Shown: positions 1 through 9,240, counted from the stretch's first letter. The stretch: DNA of 64,000 nucleotides from Dryocola sp036489025 (GCA_036489025.1 DASXGN010000036.1:68450-132449), one strand, 5' to 3'. Numbers and translations are program-made. The notes: a model not told the origin generated them from the letters alone.

Positions 1-961
1 CCTGCATGGTCCAGAAATGCGGGTCAGCCAGCGGAATATCCACGGACTGGAGCGAGAGCGTATGCCCCATTTGACGCCAGTCGGTGGCTATCATGTTGGT
101 TGCCGTTGGCAGGCCCGTCGCCCGGCGGAATTCCGCCATCACTTCACGCCCGGAATAGCCCTGCTCGGCACCGCACGGATCCTCGGCATAGGCCAGCACA
201 CCGCGCAGCTGTTTGCCTAAGCCGATCGCTTCATTCAGCGACCACGCGCCGTTTGGATCGAGCGTAACGCGAGCCTGCGGGAAGCGTTTTGCCAGCGCGG
301 TGACCGCCTCGGCCTCTTCACTTCCGGCCAGCACGCCGCCCTTAAGTTTAAAATCGTTAAAACCATATTTCTCATAAGCCGCTTCGGCGAGGCGCACCAC
401 GCTGTCCGGTGTCATCGCCTCTTCATGGCGGATGCGATACCAGTCGCATTTCTCATCCGGCTGGCTCTGATACGGCAGCGGAGTCTGCTGGCGGTTGCCC
501 ACGAAGAACAGATAGCCGAGCATTTCGACTTCGCTGCGCTGCTGTCCGTCACCCAGCAGGCTGGCAACGTTCACGCCAAGGTGCTGTCCCAGCAGATCCA
601 GAAGCGCGGCTTCAATACCGGTGACGACATGAATGGTGGTACGCAGATCGAAGGTTTGCAGACCTCGCCCACCCGAATCGCGGTCGGCAAATTTCTGGCG
701 CACATCGTTGAGGATATTTTTGTACTCGCCGAGCGTTTTCCCCACCACCAGCGCGGCGGCGTCTTCCAGCGTCTGGCGGATTTTTTCTCCACCCGGAATT
801 TCACCCACGCCGGTATGGCCGGAGTTGTCTTTAATCATCACGATATTGCGGGTGAAGAACGGGGCATGCGCGCCGCTTAAGTTCATCAGCATACTGTCGT
901 GACCGGCGACGGGGATCACCTGCATGGAAGTGACTACCGGGGTCAAAGTTGAAGTGCTCAT
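1..961 (-). CDS. gudD: Glucarate dehydratase GudD, C-terminal part cut off by window edge
   Basis: About 320 N-terminal residues are present; the family length is 446, so roughly 126 C-terminal residues lie outside the window. The enzyme dehydrates D-glucarate to 5-keto-4-deoxy-D-glucarate and belongs to the enolase superfamily. Visible are the N-terminal lid, the KxK motif in FKLKGG near residues 205-207, the metal-ligand segment DPNGAW, and AEDPCGAEQGYSG. The start ATG at 959-961 gives MSTSTLTPVV and aligns with GudX. It is the last gene of a gudP-gudX-gudD operon, 29 bases after the gudX stop. Confidence 0.93.
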   Translation of the reverse strand, partial: MSTSTLTPVVTSMQVIPVAGHDSMLMNLSGAHAPFFTRNIVMIKDNSGHTGVGEIPGGEKIRQTLEDAAALVVGKTLGEYKNILNDVRQKFADRDSGGRGLQTFDLRTTIHVVTGIEAALLDLLGQHLGVNVASLLGDGQQRSEVEMLGYLFFVGNRQQTPLPYQSQPDEKCDWYRIRHEEAMTPDSVVRLAEAAYEKYGFNDFKLKGGVLAGSEEAEAVTALAKRFPQARVTLDPNGAWSLNEAIGLGKQLRGVLAYAEDPCGAEQGYSGREVMAEFRRATGLPTATNMIATDWRQMGHTLSLQSVDIPLADPHFWTMQ

Positions 962-990
962 CTTGTTAATTCCTTGTCGTCGAGAATGTC

Positions 991-2331
991 TTATCCGCGG
1001 CCAAAGGCCGGACGTTTACGATCGAACTGCCAGCCTGGCACCAGGTATTGCATGGCGGCCGCGTCGTTGCGCGATCCGCCCGGCAGCGACTTATAGACTT
1101 CGTGCGCTTTTTGCACCTGCTCCCAGTCCAGCTCCACGCCCAGACCCGGCGCGTCGGGAACGGCAATCTTGCCGTCGACAATCTGCAAAGGTGACTTTGT
1201 CAGGCGCTGGTCGCCTTCCTGCCATATCCAGTGCGTGTCGATAGCCGTCGGTTTGCCCGGAGCCGCCGCGCCAACGTGGGTGAACATGGCCAGCGAAATA
1301 TCGAAATGGTTATTTGAGTGGCAGCCCCAGGTCAGGCCCCAGTCATCGCAAAGCTGCGCCACGCGCACGGCCCCGCTCAGCGTCCAGAAGTGCGGGTCCG
1401 CCAGCGGAATATCGACCGCGTTAACCATTACCGCATGGTTCATTTCACGCCAGTTGGTGGCAATCATATTAGTGGCCACCGGCAAGCCGGTGGCGCGACG
1501 AAACTCCGCCATGATCTCGCGCCCGGAATAGCCCTGCTCCGCTCCGCACGGATCTTCGGCGTAGCTCAGCACGTCGCCCATGCCTTTGCACAAAGCGATG
1601 GCCTCATCCAGCAGCCACGCGCCGTTCGGGTCGACGGTGATCCGCGCGTCCGGGAAACGCTTTTTCAGCTCGCGGGCCGCGTCCAGCTCCTGCTCGCCGG
1701 GCAATACGCCACCTTTGAGCTTGAAGTCTTTAAATCCGTAGCGATCCTGTGCAGCTTCAGCCAGCCGCACAATGGCCTGGCTGCTTAGCGCTTCCTGATG
1801 ACGCAGTTCATACCAGTCGTGGCGGGCGTTTTTACCGTCCAGATACGGCAAATCCGTTTTGCTGCGGTCGCCGATATAGAACAGGTAGCCGAGCACCGTC
1901 ACCGCATCGCGCTGCTTGCCCGGCCCGAGAAGCTCGCACACCGGCACGTTCAGAGCTTTGCCCAGCAGGTCGAGAAGAGCGGCCTCAAGCGCCGCTACCG
2001 CGTTAACGCGCAGCTCAAAGGTCCAGGCGCCTTTGCCGAAGGTATCAAAATCGGCCGACTGATTGCCCTTGTGGACCGTTTGCACCACGCGATTCATTCG
2101 CGCCACTTCCTGCCCCACAACCTGCGGAACAGCCTCGACGAGAGTTTGATAAATCACCTCGCCGCCCGGTGCTTCACCTACGCCGGTGTTGCCAGCGTTA
2201 TCGGTCAGAACAACGATATTGCGGGTAAAATAAGCGCCGTGTGCGCCGCCAATATTCAGCAGCATGCTGTCGTGTCCGGCCACCGGAATGACCTTCATAT
2301 CGGTAATAATCGGGCTTGCCTGAGTATTCAT
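991..2331 (-). CDS. gudX: Glucarate dehydratase-related protein GudX
   Basis: 446 residues, the same length as E. coli GudX, and a close paralogue of the adjacent GudD. Enolase-superfamily features are all visible: KxK at about 204-206 (FKLKGG), metal ligands in DPNGAW near 234 and AEDPCG near 259, and a GCHSNNHFD segment that carries the catalytic histidine. E. coli GudX is reported to have little dehydratase activity, although the catalytic residues are kept here as well. The start ATG overlaps the last base of the gudP stop codon, so the two are translationally coupled. Confidence 0.93.
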   Translation of the reverse strand: MNTQASPIITDMKVIPVAGHDSMLLNIGGAHGAYFTRNIVVLTDNAGNTGVGEAPGGEVIYQTLVEAVPQVVGQEVARMNRVVQTVHKGNQSADFDTFGKGAWTFELRVNAVAALEAALLDLLGKALNVPVCELLGPGKQRDAVTVLGYLFYIGDRSKTDLPYLDGKNARHDWYELRHQEALSSQAIVRLAEAAQDRYGFKDFKLKGGVLPGEQELDAARELKKRFPDARITVDPNGAWLLDEAIALCKGMGDVLSYAEDPCGAEQGYSGREIMAEFRRATGLPVATNMIATNWREMNHAVMVNAVDIPLADPHFWTLSGAVRVAQLCDDWGLTWGCHSNNHFDISLAMFTHVGAAAPGKPTAIDTHWIWQEGDQRLTKSPLQIVDGKIAVPDAPGLGVELDWEQVQKAHEVYKSLPGGSRNDAAAMQYLVPGWQFDRKRPAFGRG

Positions 2332-3689
2332 TATTCTCGTCCTGTTGCTACGGGTTTCAGTTCTACGCGCTTGATGTCGCCCACAATGACCAGGTAGCTA
2401 AGGACGGCGACGATAGCGTGAACCCCGACGTAAATCAGCGCCCCGTTGAAGGAGCCGGAAACCCCAACAATGTAGCCGATAGCGATGGGCGTCACGATGC
2501 CGGAAACGTTGCCGAACATATTGAACAGGCCACCGCTCAGGCCGCTGATTTCTTTTGGTGCCGTATCGGCCATGACCGCCCAGCCCAGCGCGCCAATGCC
2601 TTTACCGAAGAAGGCCATCGCCATAAATCCGACCACCACCCATTCAGTCTGCACGTAGTTGCAGAACACCATGCTGACCGAGAGCAACATCCCCAGCACG
2701 ATAGGCGTTTTGCGGGCGATATTTAACGAGCCCGTGCGGCGCATCAGCCAGTCGGAAATCACGCCGCCCAGCACCCCGCCCGCGAAGCCGCAGACCGCAG
2801 GCACCGAGGCGACAAAACCGGCCTTCAGAATCGACATCCCTTTTTCCTGCACCAGATAAACCGGGAACCAGGTAATAAAGAAATAGGTTAGCGCGTTAAT
2901 GCAGTACTGGCCGATGTAGATGCCGATCATCATCCGGGAGCCGATCATCTGCTTGATCTGACCCCACTTCTGCGAGAACGGGATCGTATCGCCGCTCTTC
3001 TTCTGATCCATATTGATCAGCGCGCCGCCCTCTTCGATGTACTCCAGCTCTTTCTTGTTCACGCCCGGATGGTTGTTCGGCTCATGGATAACCTTCAGCC
3101 AGACAAAGCTGATGACTACGCCCAGCCCGCCCATGAAGAAGAAGACGTGTGACCAGCCCACTTCGTGCGTCAGCCAGCCCATAATCGGGGCAAAGATGAC
3201 GGTCGCAAAATACTGCGCCGAGTTAAAAATCGCTACCGCGGTGCCGCGCTCCTGCGCAGGGAACCAGGCGGCAACTATTCGACTGTTGCCGGGGAAGGAA
3301 GGCGCTTCGGCCAGGCCCACCAGGAAGCGCAGCGTGAACAGCGCGATAATGATGCCAAAACCGTTGAAGATATCGACGAAGCCCTGCAGCAGGGTAAACA
3401 TCGACCAGATAAAAATGGACCAGAAGTAGACTCGTTTTGAGCCGAAGCGGTCAAGCAGCCAGCCGCCGGGGATTTGGCCGATAACGTAAGCCCAGGAGAA
3501 CGCGGAGAACACGTATCCCATGCCAATCGGGTCAAGGCCAATGTCTTTTGCCATTTCGGAGCCGGCAATTGACAGCGTGGCGCGGTCGCCATAGTTAAAT
3601 GAAGTGACGATAAACAGCATCACCACTATCCAGTAGCGAGCGTTGGTCCTTTTTTCGACCGCGCTCGCCGTTTGGCTAATTGTGTTCAT
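2331..3689 (-). CDS. gudP: D-glucarate/galactarate permease GudP (MFS)
   Basis: Inner-membrane proton symporter for hexarates, about 452 residues with 12 predicted membrane segments, of the anion:cation symporter branch of the MFS. The protein is nearly colinear with E. coli GudP, from VEKRTNARYW at the N-terminus to GDIKRVELKPV at the end. The start at 3689 (MNTISQTAS) was preferred over a longer frame from 3782 because it matches the E. coli start and has AGGAG about 8 bases upstream. It is the first gene of the gud operon. In E. coli the operon is activated by CdaR. Confidence 0.95.
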   Translation of the reverse strand: MNTISQTASAVEKRTNARYWIVVMLFIVTSFNYGDRATLSIAGSEMAKDIGLDPIGMGYVFSAFSWAYVIGQIPGGWLLDRFGSKRVYFWSIFIWSMFTLLQGFVDIFNGFGIIIALFTLRFLVGLAEAPSFPGNSRIVAAWFPAQERGTAVAIFNSAQYFATVIFAPIMGWLTHEVGWSHVFFFMGGLGVVISFVWLKVIHEPNNHPGVNKKELEYIEEGGALINMDQKKSGDTIPFSQKWGQIKQMIGSRMMIGIYIGQYCINALTYFFITWFPVYLVQEKGMSILKAGFVASVPAVCGFAGGVLGGVISDWLMRRTGSLNIARKTPIVLGMLLSVSMVFCNYVQTEWVVVGFMAMAFFGKGIGALGWAVMADTAPKEISGLSGGLFNMFGNVSGIVTPIAIGYIVGVSGSFNGALIYVGVHAIVAVLSYLVIVGDIKRVELKPVATGRE

Positions 3690-4009
3690 GATGCACTCCT
3701 GAACTGAACAGCATTTGTAGGGTATCGGAAACGGCGCGTTGGTTATTCCGCAGTATTTTTTAGTCGTGAAGCGGGTTATCACGCCGGTTTCTGCGGTTTG
3801 TTATTTCACCGAGGGAAAGTATAAGAAGGTCGATTGCCCGCCTCATCGTGCAAAGACACAAGTTTAAAGCTCGGGAAACGAGCAGTTTTTGGCTTCTGTC
3901 CATGACGCTGGGGGATGGTTCACGAATTTTGGAACGACTCAGAAAAACGAGAGGAATTTCGGCTGGAAAGCTTACTGCCATACGGGAGGTAAAGCGGGAG
4001 ACTTCAGGC
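3690..4009. other. Non-coding stretch upstream of gudP
   Basis: About 320 bases between the yqcA terminator and gudP. It must hold the gud operon promoter and probably a CdaR site, but I cannot point to a convincing operator. The short frames here lack ribosome-binding sites and family resemblance, so I call no gene. Confidence 0.5.
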
Positions 4010-4044
4010 AAAAAAATGGCGGGTCACGTTGCCGTTTACCCGCC
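4010..4044 (-). terminator. Terminator of the yqcC-truC-yqcA transcript
   Basis: On the minus strand GGCGGGT pairs with ACCCGCC around a 13-base loop and is followed by a T-rich run. It lies just after the yqcA stop codon. Confidence 0.75.
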
Positions 4045-4059
4045 GGATGGCCTATTTAT

Positions 4060-4509
4060 TTAGCTCAGGAGCTTCGCCCATTCCTCAACCCAGGGGTTAG
4101 AAACCGCTTCAGGCTCAGGATGGTCGTTGGCGTCAATCGCCAGCACGCTGCCGACGCGGGTTGCGCCCTGCTCCTGCAGCAGGGCATCAAACTGCTTGCC
4201 GCCGCCGCAAAAATGGTCGTAGTTGCTATCGCCCAGCGCGACTAAGCCGTAGCGCAATTCGGGCTGGTAGCCCACTTCGTCTTTTATGGCCTGGAACAGC
4301 GGCACGATGCTGTCGGGTAAATCGCCCTGGCCGGTAGTCGAGGTGACGACCAGCACGTAATGTTCGCGATAGTGCTGCCAGTCGGACAGCTCCGGATCTT
4401 CAAACACCGTGGCTTTATGCCCGTGCTTTTTCAGAATCGCTTCGGCCTCTTCCGCTACCAGCAGCGAGTTGCCATACATCGTGCCAACAAAAATACCCAC
4501 TTCGGCCAT
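4060..4509 (-). CDS. yqcA: Flavodoxin YqcA
   Basis: 149 residues, the E. coli length. A short-chain flavodoxin-like domain fills the protein: the FMN phosphate loop is FVGTMYGNS near residue 7, followed by STTGQGDLP and GLVALGDSNYDHFC. It is a small cytoplasmic FMN electron carrier of the MioC/YqcA group; in related bacteria such proteins have been linked to tRNA modification and other redox steps, but the exact partner is not established. It follows truC by 16 bases in a yqcC-truC-yqcA operon. Confidence 0.93.
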   Translation of the reverse strand: MAEVGIFVGTMYGNSLLVAEEAEAILKKHGHKATVFEDPELSDWQHYREHYVLVVTSTTGQGDLPDSIVPLFQAIKDEVGYQPELRYGLVALGDSNYDHFCGGGKQFDALLQEQGATRVGSVLAIDANDHPEPEAVSNPWVEEWAKLLS

Positions 4510-4525
4510 CGTTTAACTCTCTGAT

Positions 4526-5308
4526 TTAAGGTGCCTGAACGTCATCCTGACGGTTGCCCGCGGCAAACTCAACCTTTTCGATATCGCCCAGCAGGCCACG
4601 CCAGCCAAACTGTGACATCGTTTGCATCCAGGTATCATCAAGCCTGGCGCGCAGGGTCAGCGGCTCGCCGGTTATCGGGTGGATAAGTTCAAGACGGCTG
4701 GCGTGCAGCATTAAGCGCTGGCAGCCGAAATGCTCTGCCGCCGCGCGGTTCTGCCGCAAATCACCATGCTTTGAATCCCCGATAATCGGGTGGCGGAGAT
4801 GCGAAAGATGGCGACGAAGCTGATGCTTGCGGCCCGTTTTCGGCTCAAGCTCAACGAGGCTATAGCGCGACGTTGGATAGCGCCCCGCAGGCACCGGCAT
4901 TTCGACGGTTGCCAGGCTGCGATAGTGGGTCACCGCAGCCTGCGGCCCCTTCTCCTGGCTGGCGTGCTTGTCGGCAATTTTATCGAGCTCTTCGGTCAGC
5001 GGATAATCCAGAACCTCATCCCCTTCAAGCCAGCCGCGCGTCACGGCGTGATAGCATTTTTGGATCTGATGATTCTCAAACTGCCCGGAGAGCAAACGCC
5101 CAACCTCGCTTGAAAGGCCCATCAAAAGCACGCCGGAGGTTGGCCTGTCGAGGCGGTGGACGGTAAAAACGTGCTTGCCGATTTGGTCACGCACGGTTTG
5201 CATCACAAACACCGTTTCATGCCTGTCCAGCCAGCTGCGGTGCACCAGCCAGCCCGACGGCTTGTTGACCGCCACCAGCCATTCATCCTGATAAATGATT
5301 TCCAGCAT
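4526..5308 (-). CDS. truC: tRNA pseudouridine(65) synthase TruC
   Basis: 260 residues, family RsuA/RluA. It isomerises uridine 65 in the T-stem of some tRNAs. The catalytic aspartate lies in the HRLDRPTSGVLL motif near residue 54, and the RluA-type motif GRKHQLRRHLSHLRHPI is near 165. The start codon shares one base with the yqcC stop (TGATG), which indicates translational coupling. Confidence 0.95.
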   Translation of the reverse strand: MLEIIYQDEWLVAVNKPSGWLVHRSWLDRHETVFVMQTVRDQIGKHVFTVHRLDRPTSGVLLMGLSSEVGRLLSGQFENHQIQKCYHAVTRGWLEGDEVLDYPLTEELDKIADKHASQEKGPQAAVTHYRSLATVEMPVPAGRYPTSRYSLVELEPKTGRKHQLRRHLSHLRHPIIGDSKHGDLRQNRAAAEHFGCQRLMLHASRLELIHPITGEPLTLRARLDDTWMQTMSQFGWRGLLGDIEKVEFAAGNRQDDVQAP

Positions 5309-5637
5309 CAGTCGACTTTACCGCCAAACAGCACGTCCAGCTCCTGCAATGCCGCTAACAGCGGCTCGCGGCCAATATGGGCAGCATCCAGGGCCATTTC
5401 GTAATACGGCGCGATGGCGAACTCGGCGGGCAGCGGCTGTCCGCTGTCGAGCAGCGCGTGCATGCGGGGAATCAGCACCCACTGCAGCCACTCGTGCGGC
5501 TCGAGGGTATCCATACAAAACGGCTGGGAACTCTCGAAGGCGGCAGGCTGCGGCGCCATTCCCTGCCACAGCTGATGGTCACGCAAAACCTGTTCGATAG
5601 CGTGTAAATGCTGGCGTACCAGCGCATGGCGTTCCAT
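5308..5637 (-). CDS. yqcC: YqcC family protein (DUF446)
   Basis: 109 residues, matching E. coli YqcC. It is a helical, soluble protein of unknown biochemical function; PHEWLQWVLIPRMHALLD is the recognisable conserved core. It is always found in front of truC in enterobacteria and its stop overlaps the truC start. csrB ends about 70 bases upstream, so the operon promoter must lie in the short gap or read through the CsrB terminator. Confidence 0.9.
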   Translation of the reverse strand: MERHALVRQHLHAIEQVLRDHQLWQGMAPQPAAFESSQPFCMDTLEPHEWLQWVLIPRMHALLDSGQPLPAEFAIAPYYEMALDAAHIGREPLLAALQELDVLFGGKVD

Positions 5638-5707
5638 GAAAACCTCATACGTCAGTCAAAAGAAGCCGGCAAGCATACCACTTCTTAGGACCAGCCGAAA
5701 AAATGCA

Positions 5708-6081
5708 TAAAAAAAGGGAGCACTGTTTACACAGTGCTCCCGGTTCGTTTCGCAGCTAATCCGGCTACTTTTGGTGCTCCCTGCTCGTCCGTGACAACTT
5801 TGTCCTACGGTCTCCTGACCTACAATCCTTCGTAATCGCATCCTGCAACCAACATCCTGCTGGTGTCCTGCATCATCCTGATGCGAAATCCTTTGGTCTT
5901 CCAGACCCGCCGACCTTCCTGCTTCGGCTCTCATTCTCCGTCCTGGAGGTGTCCTTTACTCATCCTGAGTGTTCCATGCTTCTTCCTGAAGCCTTCCTTG
6001 TCACACCGTCCTGGTGTCATCCGCTTCTTCATGAAGTGACATCATCCTGATATCGCCTTCACTACCCGACTCCCTGTCGAT
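5708..6081 (-). ncRNA. csrB: CsrB regulatory RNA (CsrA sponge)
   Basis: Same place as E. coli csrB, between yqcC and syd. The minus strand begins ATCGACAGGGAGTC, one base different from the E. coli 5' end. It contains about 25 GGA triplets, many as CAGGA in hairpin loops, and ends with a GC-rich hairpin (GGGAGCACTGT paired with ACAGTGCTCCC) and a T run. CsrB sequesters the translational repressor CsrA. Length is about 374 nt; the ends are inferred by comparison with E. coli. Confidence 0.95.
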
Positions 6082-6253
6082 GAACATAGAATCTACCATT
6101 TGGCCGCTTCTGACAAGGTACCCAACGGGAAAGTTCCCATAAACCTTCATTCGAAAGCGCACGACAGATCAGATAAATTACTGATTAATAAGGAAACTAA
6201 AAATCATCAGTCAGCCAATGCCTTACACAAAGTTAGCGATCTCTCACAGGCTT

Positions 6254-6271
6254 TGTAAGAGATCTCTCACA
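6254..6271 (-). promoter_or_regulatory. UvrY binding site upstream of csrB
   Basis: The minus strand reads TGTGAGAGATCTCTTACA, an 18-base inverted repeat. As I recall it is identical to the E. coli UvrY site defined upstream of csrB. It sits about 173-190 bases before the RNA start, a similar distance to E. coli. A second partial copy (CGATCTCTCACA) lies just beside it at 6237-6248. It implies BarA-UvrY control of csrB. Confidence 0.8.
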
Positions 6272-6291
6272 AGCCCCGCAGACTTGTGCCA

Positions 6292-6840
6292 TCAAATAAC
6301 CTGCGGCTGAAGATCGTTCAGAAACGCCACAAGCGACGGCGCAAGCGTTCTGCGGGCCTTTGTGCCGATCTTCTCCAGCACCACTTCGCCGCTTAAATTG
6401 CACAGCGACACGACTTCCATTTCATCCTGCGTGGTGGCAAGAAACAGCGTGGGGGAAAGTTTCAGACGTTTCTGGGTCACCAGATGGCCGATCAGGTTTT
6501 CCTGCACCCGCTGAAAATCATCTTCGCTCCACGCCTGAAGCAGCGTCAAAGCAACCGTACCTGAAAGCGCAGACATATCCCCGGCAAACTGCGTGGTATA
6601 AAACTGATGGGCCGCGGGCTGGAGCGAAATATTCATAGCTCGCTCAACGCCGCTCAAATTCGCCTCGGGGGCAAACGGCTGCGGCTGCCAGCGCACATCG
6701 CTGCCGGTCGTGGTCACAATACAGGGGGAAGGCACACCGTATAAATCTTCGCTGGCAGGCCAGCCGCCGGTCTGCTCACGCCAGAGCGTACAAAAACGCT
6801 CCGTGAATGATTCCAGCGCCTGGCGCACGTCGTTATCCAT
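6292..6840 (-). CDS. syd: SecY-interacting protein Syd
   Basis: 182 residues, against 181 in E. coli. Peripheral inner-membrane protein that binds SecY and may monitor translocon assembly. Conserved stretches include YGVPSPCI, WQPQPFAPE, FYTTQFAGDM and ENLIGHLVTQKRLK. The start at 6840 (MDNDVRQAL) was chosen because it aligns with E. coli; a longer frame from 6894 adds 18 residues with no counterpart and runs back towards the divergent queF gene. Confidence 0.93.
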   Translation of the reverse strand: MDNDVRQALESFTERFCTLWREQTGGWPASEDLYGVPSPCIVTTTGSDVRWQPQPFAPEANLSGVERAMNISLQPAAHQFYTTQFAGDMSALSGTVALTLLQAWSEDDFQRVQENLIGHLVTQKRLKLSPTLFLATTQDEMEVVSLCNLSGEVVLEKIGTKARRTLAPSLVAFLNDLQPQVI

Positions 6841-6908
6841 CAATTTCTCACTCACATAAGGCTGCGGTACAATAGAGGCTAATTGTACCTGCATTCCTTC
6901 GGTGACAC

Positions 6909-7751
6909 ATGTCTTATGAAAAACACCAGGCGCTTAGCGGCCTGACGCTCGGTAAACCAACCGCCTACCAGGACACCTATGAACCCGCGCTGCTGCAAGC
7001 CGTGCCGCGCAGCCTGAACCGCGATCCCCTCGGCCTTCGGGCCGACAGCCTGCCCTTTAGCGGCGGCGATATCTGGACGCTGTACGAACTCTCCTGGCTG
7101 AACGACAAAGGCCTGCCGCAGGTTGCTGTGGGGCACGTCCAGCTCGACGCCAGCAGCGTCAATCTTGTGGAATCTAAAAGCTTTAAGCTCTATCTGAACA
7201 GCTTTAACCAGACCCGCTTTAGCGACTGGGAAACTGTGCAGGAAACGCTGAAGCGCGATTTAAGCGCCTGCGCGCAGGGCGATGTCAGCGTAGTGCTGTT
7301 CCGCCTGCATGAGCTTGAGGGCCAGGAAATCGCCGTCTTTACCGGTGACTGCATCGACGGTCAGGACATCGCTATCGACGGCTACGAGTTCAACGCGGAT
7401 TACCTTGAGGGCGCGGCCGGAGAGGCGATCGTAGAAGAAACGCTGGTCAGCCACCTGCTTAAATCCAACTGTCTGATCACCCATCAGCCGGACTGGGGCT
7501 CGGTACAAATTCGCTATCGCGGCCCGCAAATTGACCGCGAAAAGCTGCTGCGCTATCTCGTTTCCTTCCGCCACCACAACGAATTCCATGAACAGTGCGT
7601 GGAGCGAATTTTTAATGATATTCAGCGCTTTTGCGCGCCTGAATCATTAAGCGTTTATGCACGCTACACGCGGCGCGGTGGACTGGATATTAACCCGTGG
7701 CGCACGAATACCGACTTCCATCCCGCGTTCGGTCGCCTGGTTCGTCAATAA
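6909..7751 (+). CDS. queF: NADPH-dependent 7-cyano-7-deazaguanine reductase QueF
   Basis: 280 residues (E. coli 282), the bimodular type II form. It reduces preQ0 to preQ1 in queuosine synthesis. The substrate-binding QueF motif ESKSFKLYLNSFNQTRF spans 88-104, the catalytic cysteine is C188 (SNCLITHQPDW), and the paired aspartate is D195. It is divergent from syd. Confidence 0.96.
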   Translation: MSYEKHQALSGLTLGKPTAYQDTYEPALLQAVPRSLNRDPLGLRADSLPFSGGDIWTLYELSWLNDKGLPQVAVGHVQLDASSVNLVESKSFKLYLNSFNQTRFSDWETVQETLKRDLSACAQGDVSVVLFRLHELEGQEIAVFTGDCIDGQDIAIDGYEFNADYLEGAAGEAIVEETLVSHLLKSNCLITHQPDWGSVQIRYRGPQIDREKLLRYLVSFRHHNEFHEQCVERIFNDIQRFCAPESLSVYARYTRRGGLDINPWRTNTDFHPAFGRLVRQ

Positions 7752-7866
7752 ATGCGAAAAGCCTCGCAGGGGTAAAAAGGATTATTGTTTTCAGGTTGTT
7801 AAAATCGCCGCGCCAGGGCTATTGTAATCACTGGGAGCGGCGATTTTCGTTCCGTAAGGAGTTAAC

Positions 7867-9231
7867 TTGATTACACATATTAGCCCGCTTGGCTCAATGG
7901 ACATGTTGTCGCAGCTGGAAGTCGATATGCTTAAACGCACGGCCAGCAGCGACCTTTACCAACTTTTCCGCAACTGCTCGCTTGCCGTTCTAAACTCCGG
8001 CAGCCAGACCGACAGCAGCAAAGAGCTGCTTTCTCGCTACGAAAATTTTGACATCAACGTGCTGCGCCGCGAGCGTGGCGTAAAGCTTGAACTGATTAAT
8101 CCGCCGGAAGAAGCCTTTGTGGATGGCAGAATCATCCGCGCCCTGCAGGCTAACCTGTTCGCCGTGCTGCGTGACATCCTGTTCGTTAACGGCCAGCTAA
8201 CCAGCGCAGGCCGCCTGCCGAACCTCGATCTGGAAGACTCCAGCCACATCACCAACATGGTGTTTTCGATTTTACGTAACGCCCGTGCGCTGCACGTCGG
8301 CGAGGCGCCAAACCTCGTGGTCTGCTGGGGCGGTCACTCCATCAACGAAAACGAATATCTGTATGCGCGCCGCGTCGGAACTCAGCTGGGCCTGCGCGAA
8401 CTGAACATCTGCACCGGCTGCGGCCCAGGCGCGATGGAAGCGCCGATGAAAGGTGCCGCCGTCGGCCACGCGCAACAGCGCTACAGAGACGGGCGTTTTA
8501 TCGGCCTGACCGAACCCTCCATTATTGCCGCAGAGCCGCCAAACCCGCTGGTTAACGAGCTGATTATCATGCCGGATATTGAAAAGCGCCTCGAGGCGTT
8601 TGTCCGTATCGCCCACGGCATAATCATCTTCCCGGGCGGCGTAGGCACGGCGGAAGAGCTACTGTATCTGCTGGGCATCCTTATGAATCCGCACAACCAT
8701 GACCAGGTTCTGCCGCTGATTCTGACCGGCCCGAAAGAGAGCGAAGATTACTTCCGCGTGCTCGACGAGTTCATCGTGAATACCGTCGGCGAAAAAGCCC
8801 GCCGCCACTACAAAATTATTATTGATGATGCCCCGGAAGTCGCGCGCCTGATGAAAAAGGCTATGCCGCAGGTGAAAGAGAACCGCCGCGAAACCGGGGA
8901 CGCGTACAGCTTTAACTGGTCGATTCGCATCGCACAGGACCTCCAGATGCCGTTTGAGCCAACCCATGAAAACATGGCGGACCTTAAACTCTATCCGGAT
9001 CAGCCAGCCGAAAAACTGGCGGCCTCACTGCGCCGCGCTTTCTCCGGTATTGTGGCGGGCAACGTAAAAGAGGGCGGGATTCACGCCATCGAAAAATACG
9101 GTCCGTACAAAATCCACGGCGATGCCCAAATGATGAAGCGCATGGACGACCTGCTGCAGGGCTTTGTCGCGCAGCACCGTATGAAGCTACCGGGCAGCGC
9201 GTACATTCCCTGTTACGAAATCTGCACCTGA
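7867..9231 (+). CDS. ppnN: Pyrimidine/purine nucleotide 5'-monophosphate nucleosidase PpnN
   Basis: 454 residues, nearly identical to E. coli PpnN (formerly YgdH). It hydrolyses nucleoside monophosphates to ribose 5-phosphate and free base, and in E. coli it is activated by (p)ppGpp. The lysine-decarboxylase-like Rossmann core has the signature FPGGVGTAEE near residue 256; the N-terminal and C-terminal extensions typical of the long form are both present. The start codon is TTG at 7867, preceded by AAGGAG, and gives the same N-terminus as E. coli (ITHISPLGSMD). Confidence 0.95.
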   Translation: MITHISPLGSMDMLSQLEVDMLKRTASSDLYQLFRNCSLAVLNSGSQTDSSKELLSRYENFDINVLRRERGVKLELINPPEEAFVDGRIIRALQANLFAVLRDILFVNGQLTSAGRLPNLDLEDSSHITNMVFSILRNARALHVGEAPNLVVCWGGHSINENEYLYARRVGTQLGLRELNICTGCGPGAMEAPMKGAAVGHAQQRYRDGRFIGLTEPSIIAAEPPNPLVNELIIMPDIEKRLEAFVRIAHGIIIFPGGVGTAEELLYLLGILMNPHNHDQVLPLILTGPKESEDYFRVLDEFIVNTVGEKARRHYKIIIDDAPEVARLMKKAMPQVKENRRETGDAYSFNWSIRIAQDLQMPFEPTHENMADLKLYPDQPAEKLAASLRRAFSGIVAGNVKEGGIHAIEKYGPYKIHGDAQMMKRMDDLLQGFVAQHRMKLPGSAYIPCYEICT

Positions 9232-9240
9232 CATCCTCAA

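Noticed and set aside
3867..3890. A GCTCGGGAAACGAGC hairpin followed by T-rich sequence on the plus strand
   Set aside because: Short stem and no plus-strand gene in front of it, so I do not call a terminator.
3760..4011. An 83-codon frame upstream of gudP
   Set aside because: No convincing ribosome-binding site, no domain, and it covers the region expected to hold the gud promoter.
5656..5934. A 92-codon minus-strand frame in the csrB region
   Set aside because: It lies largely within the CsrB RNA, follows its GGA hairpins and has no protein features.
5860..6050. Repeated CATCCTG-type motifs that look like a short repeat array
   Set aside because: These are the complements of the CAGGATG loops of CsrB; spacing is irregular and there are no spacers of constant length.
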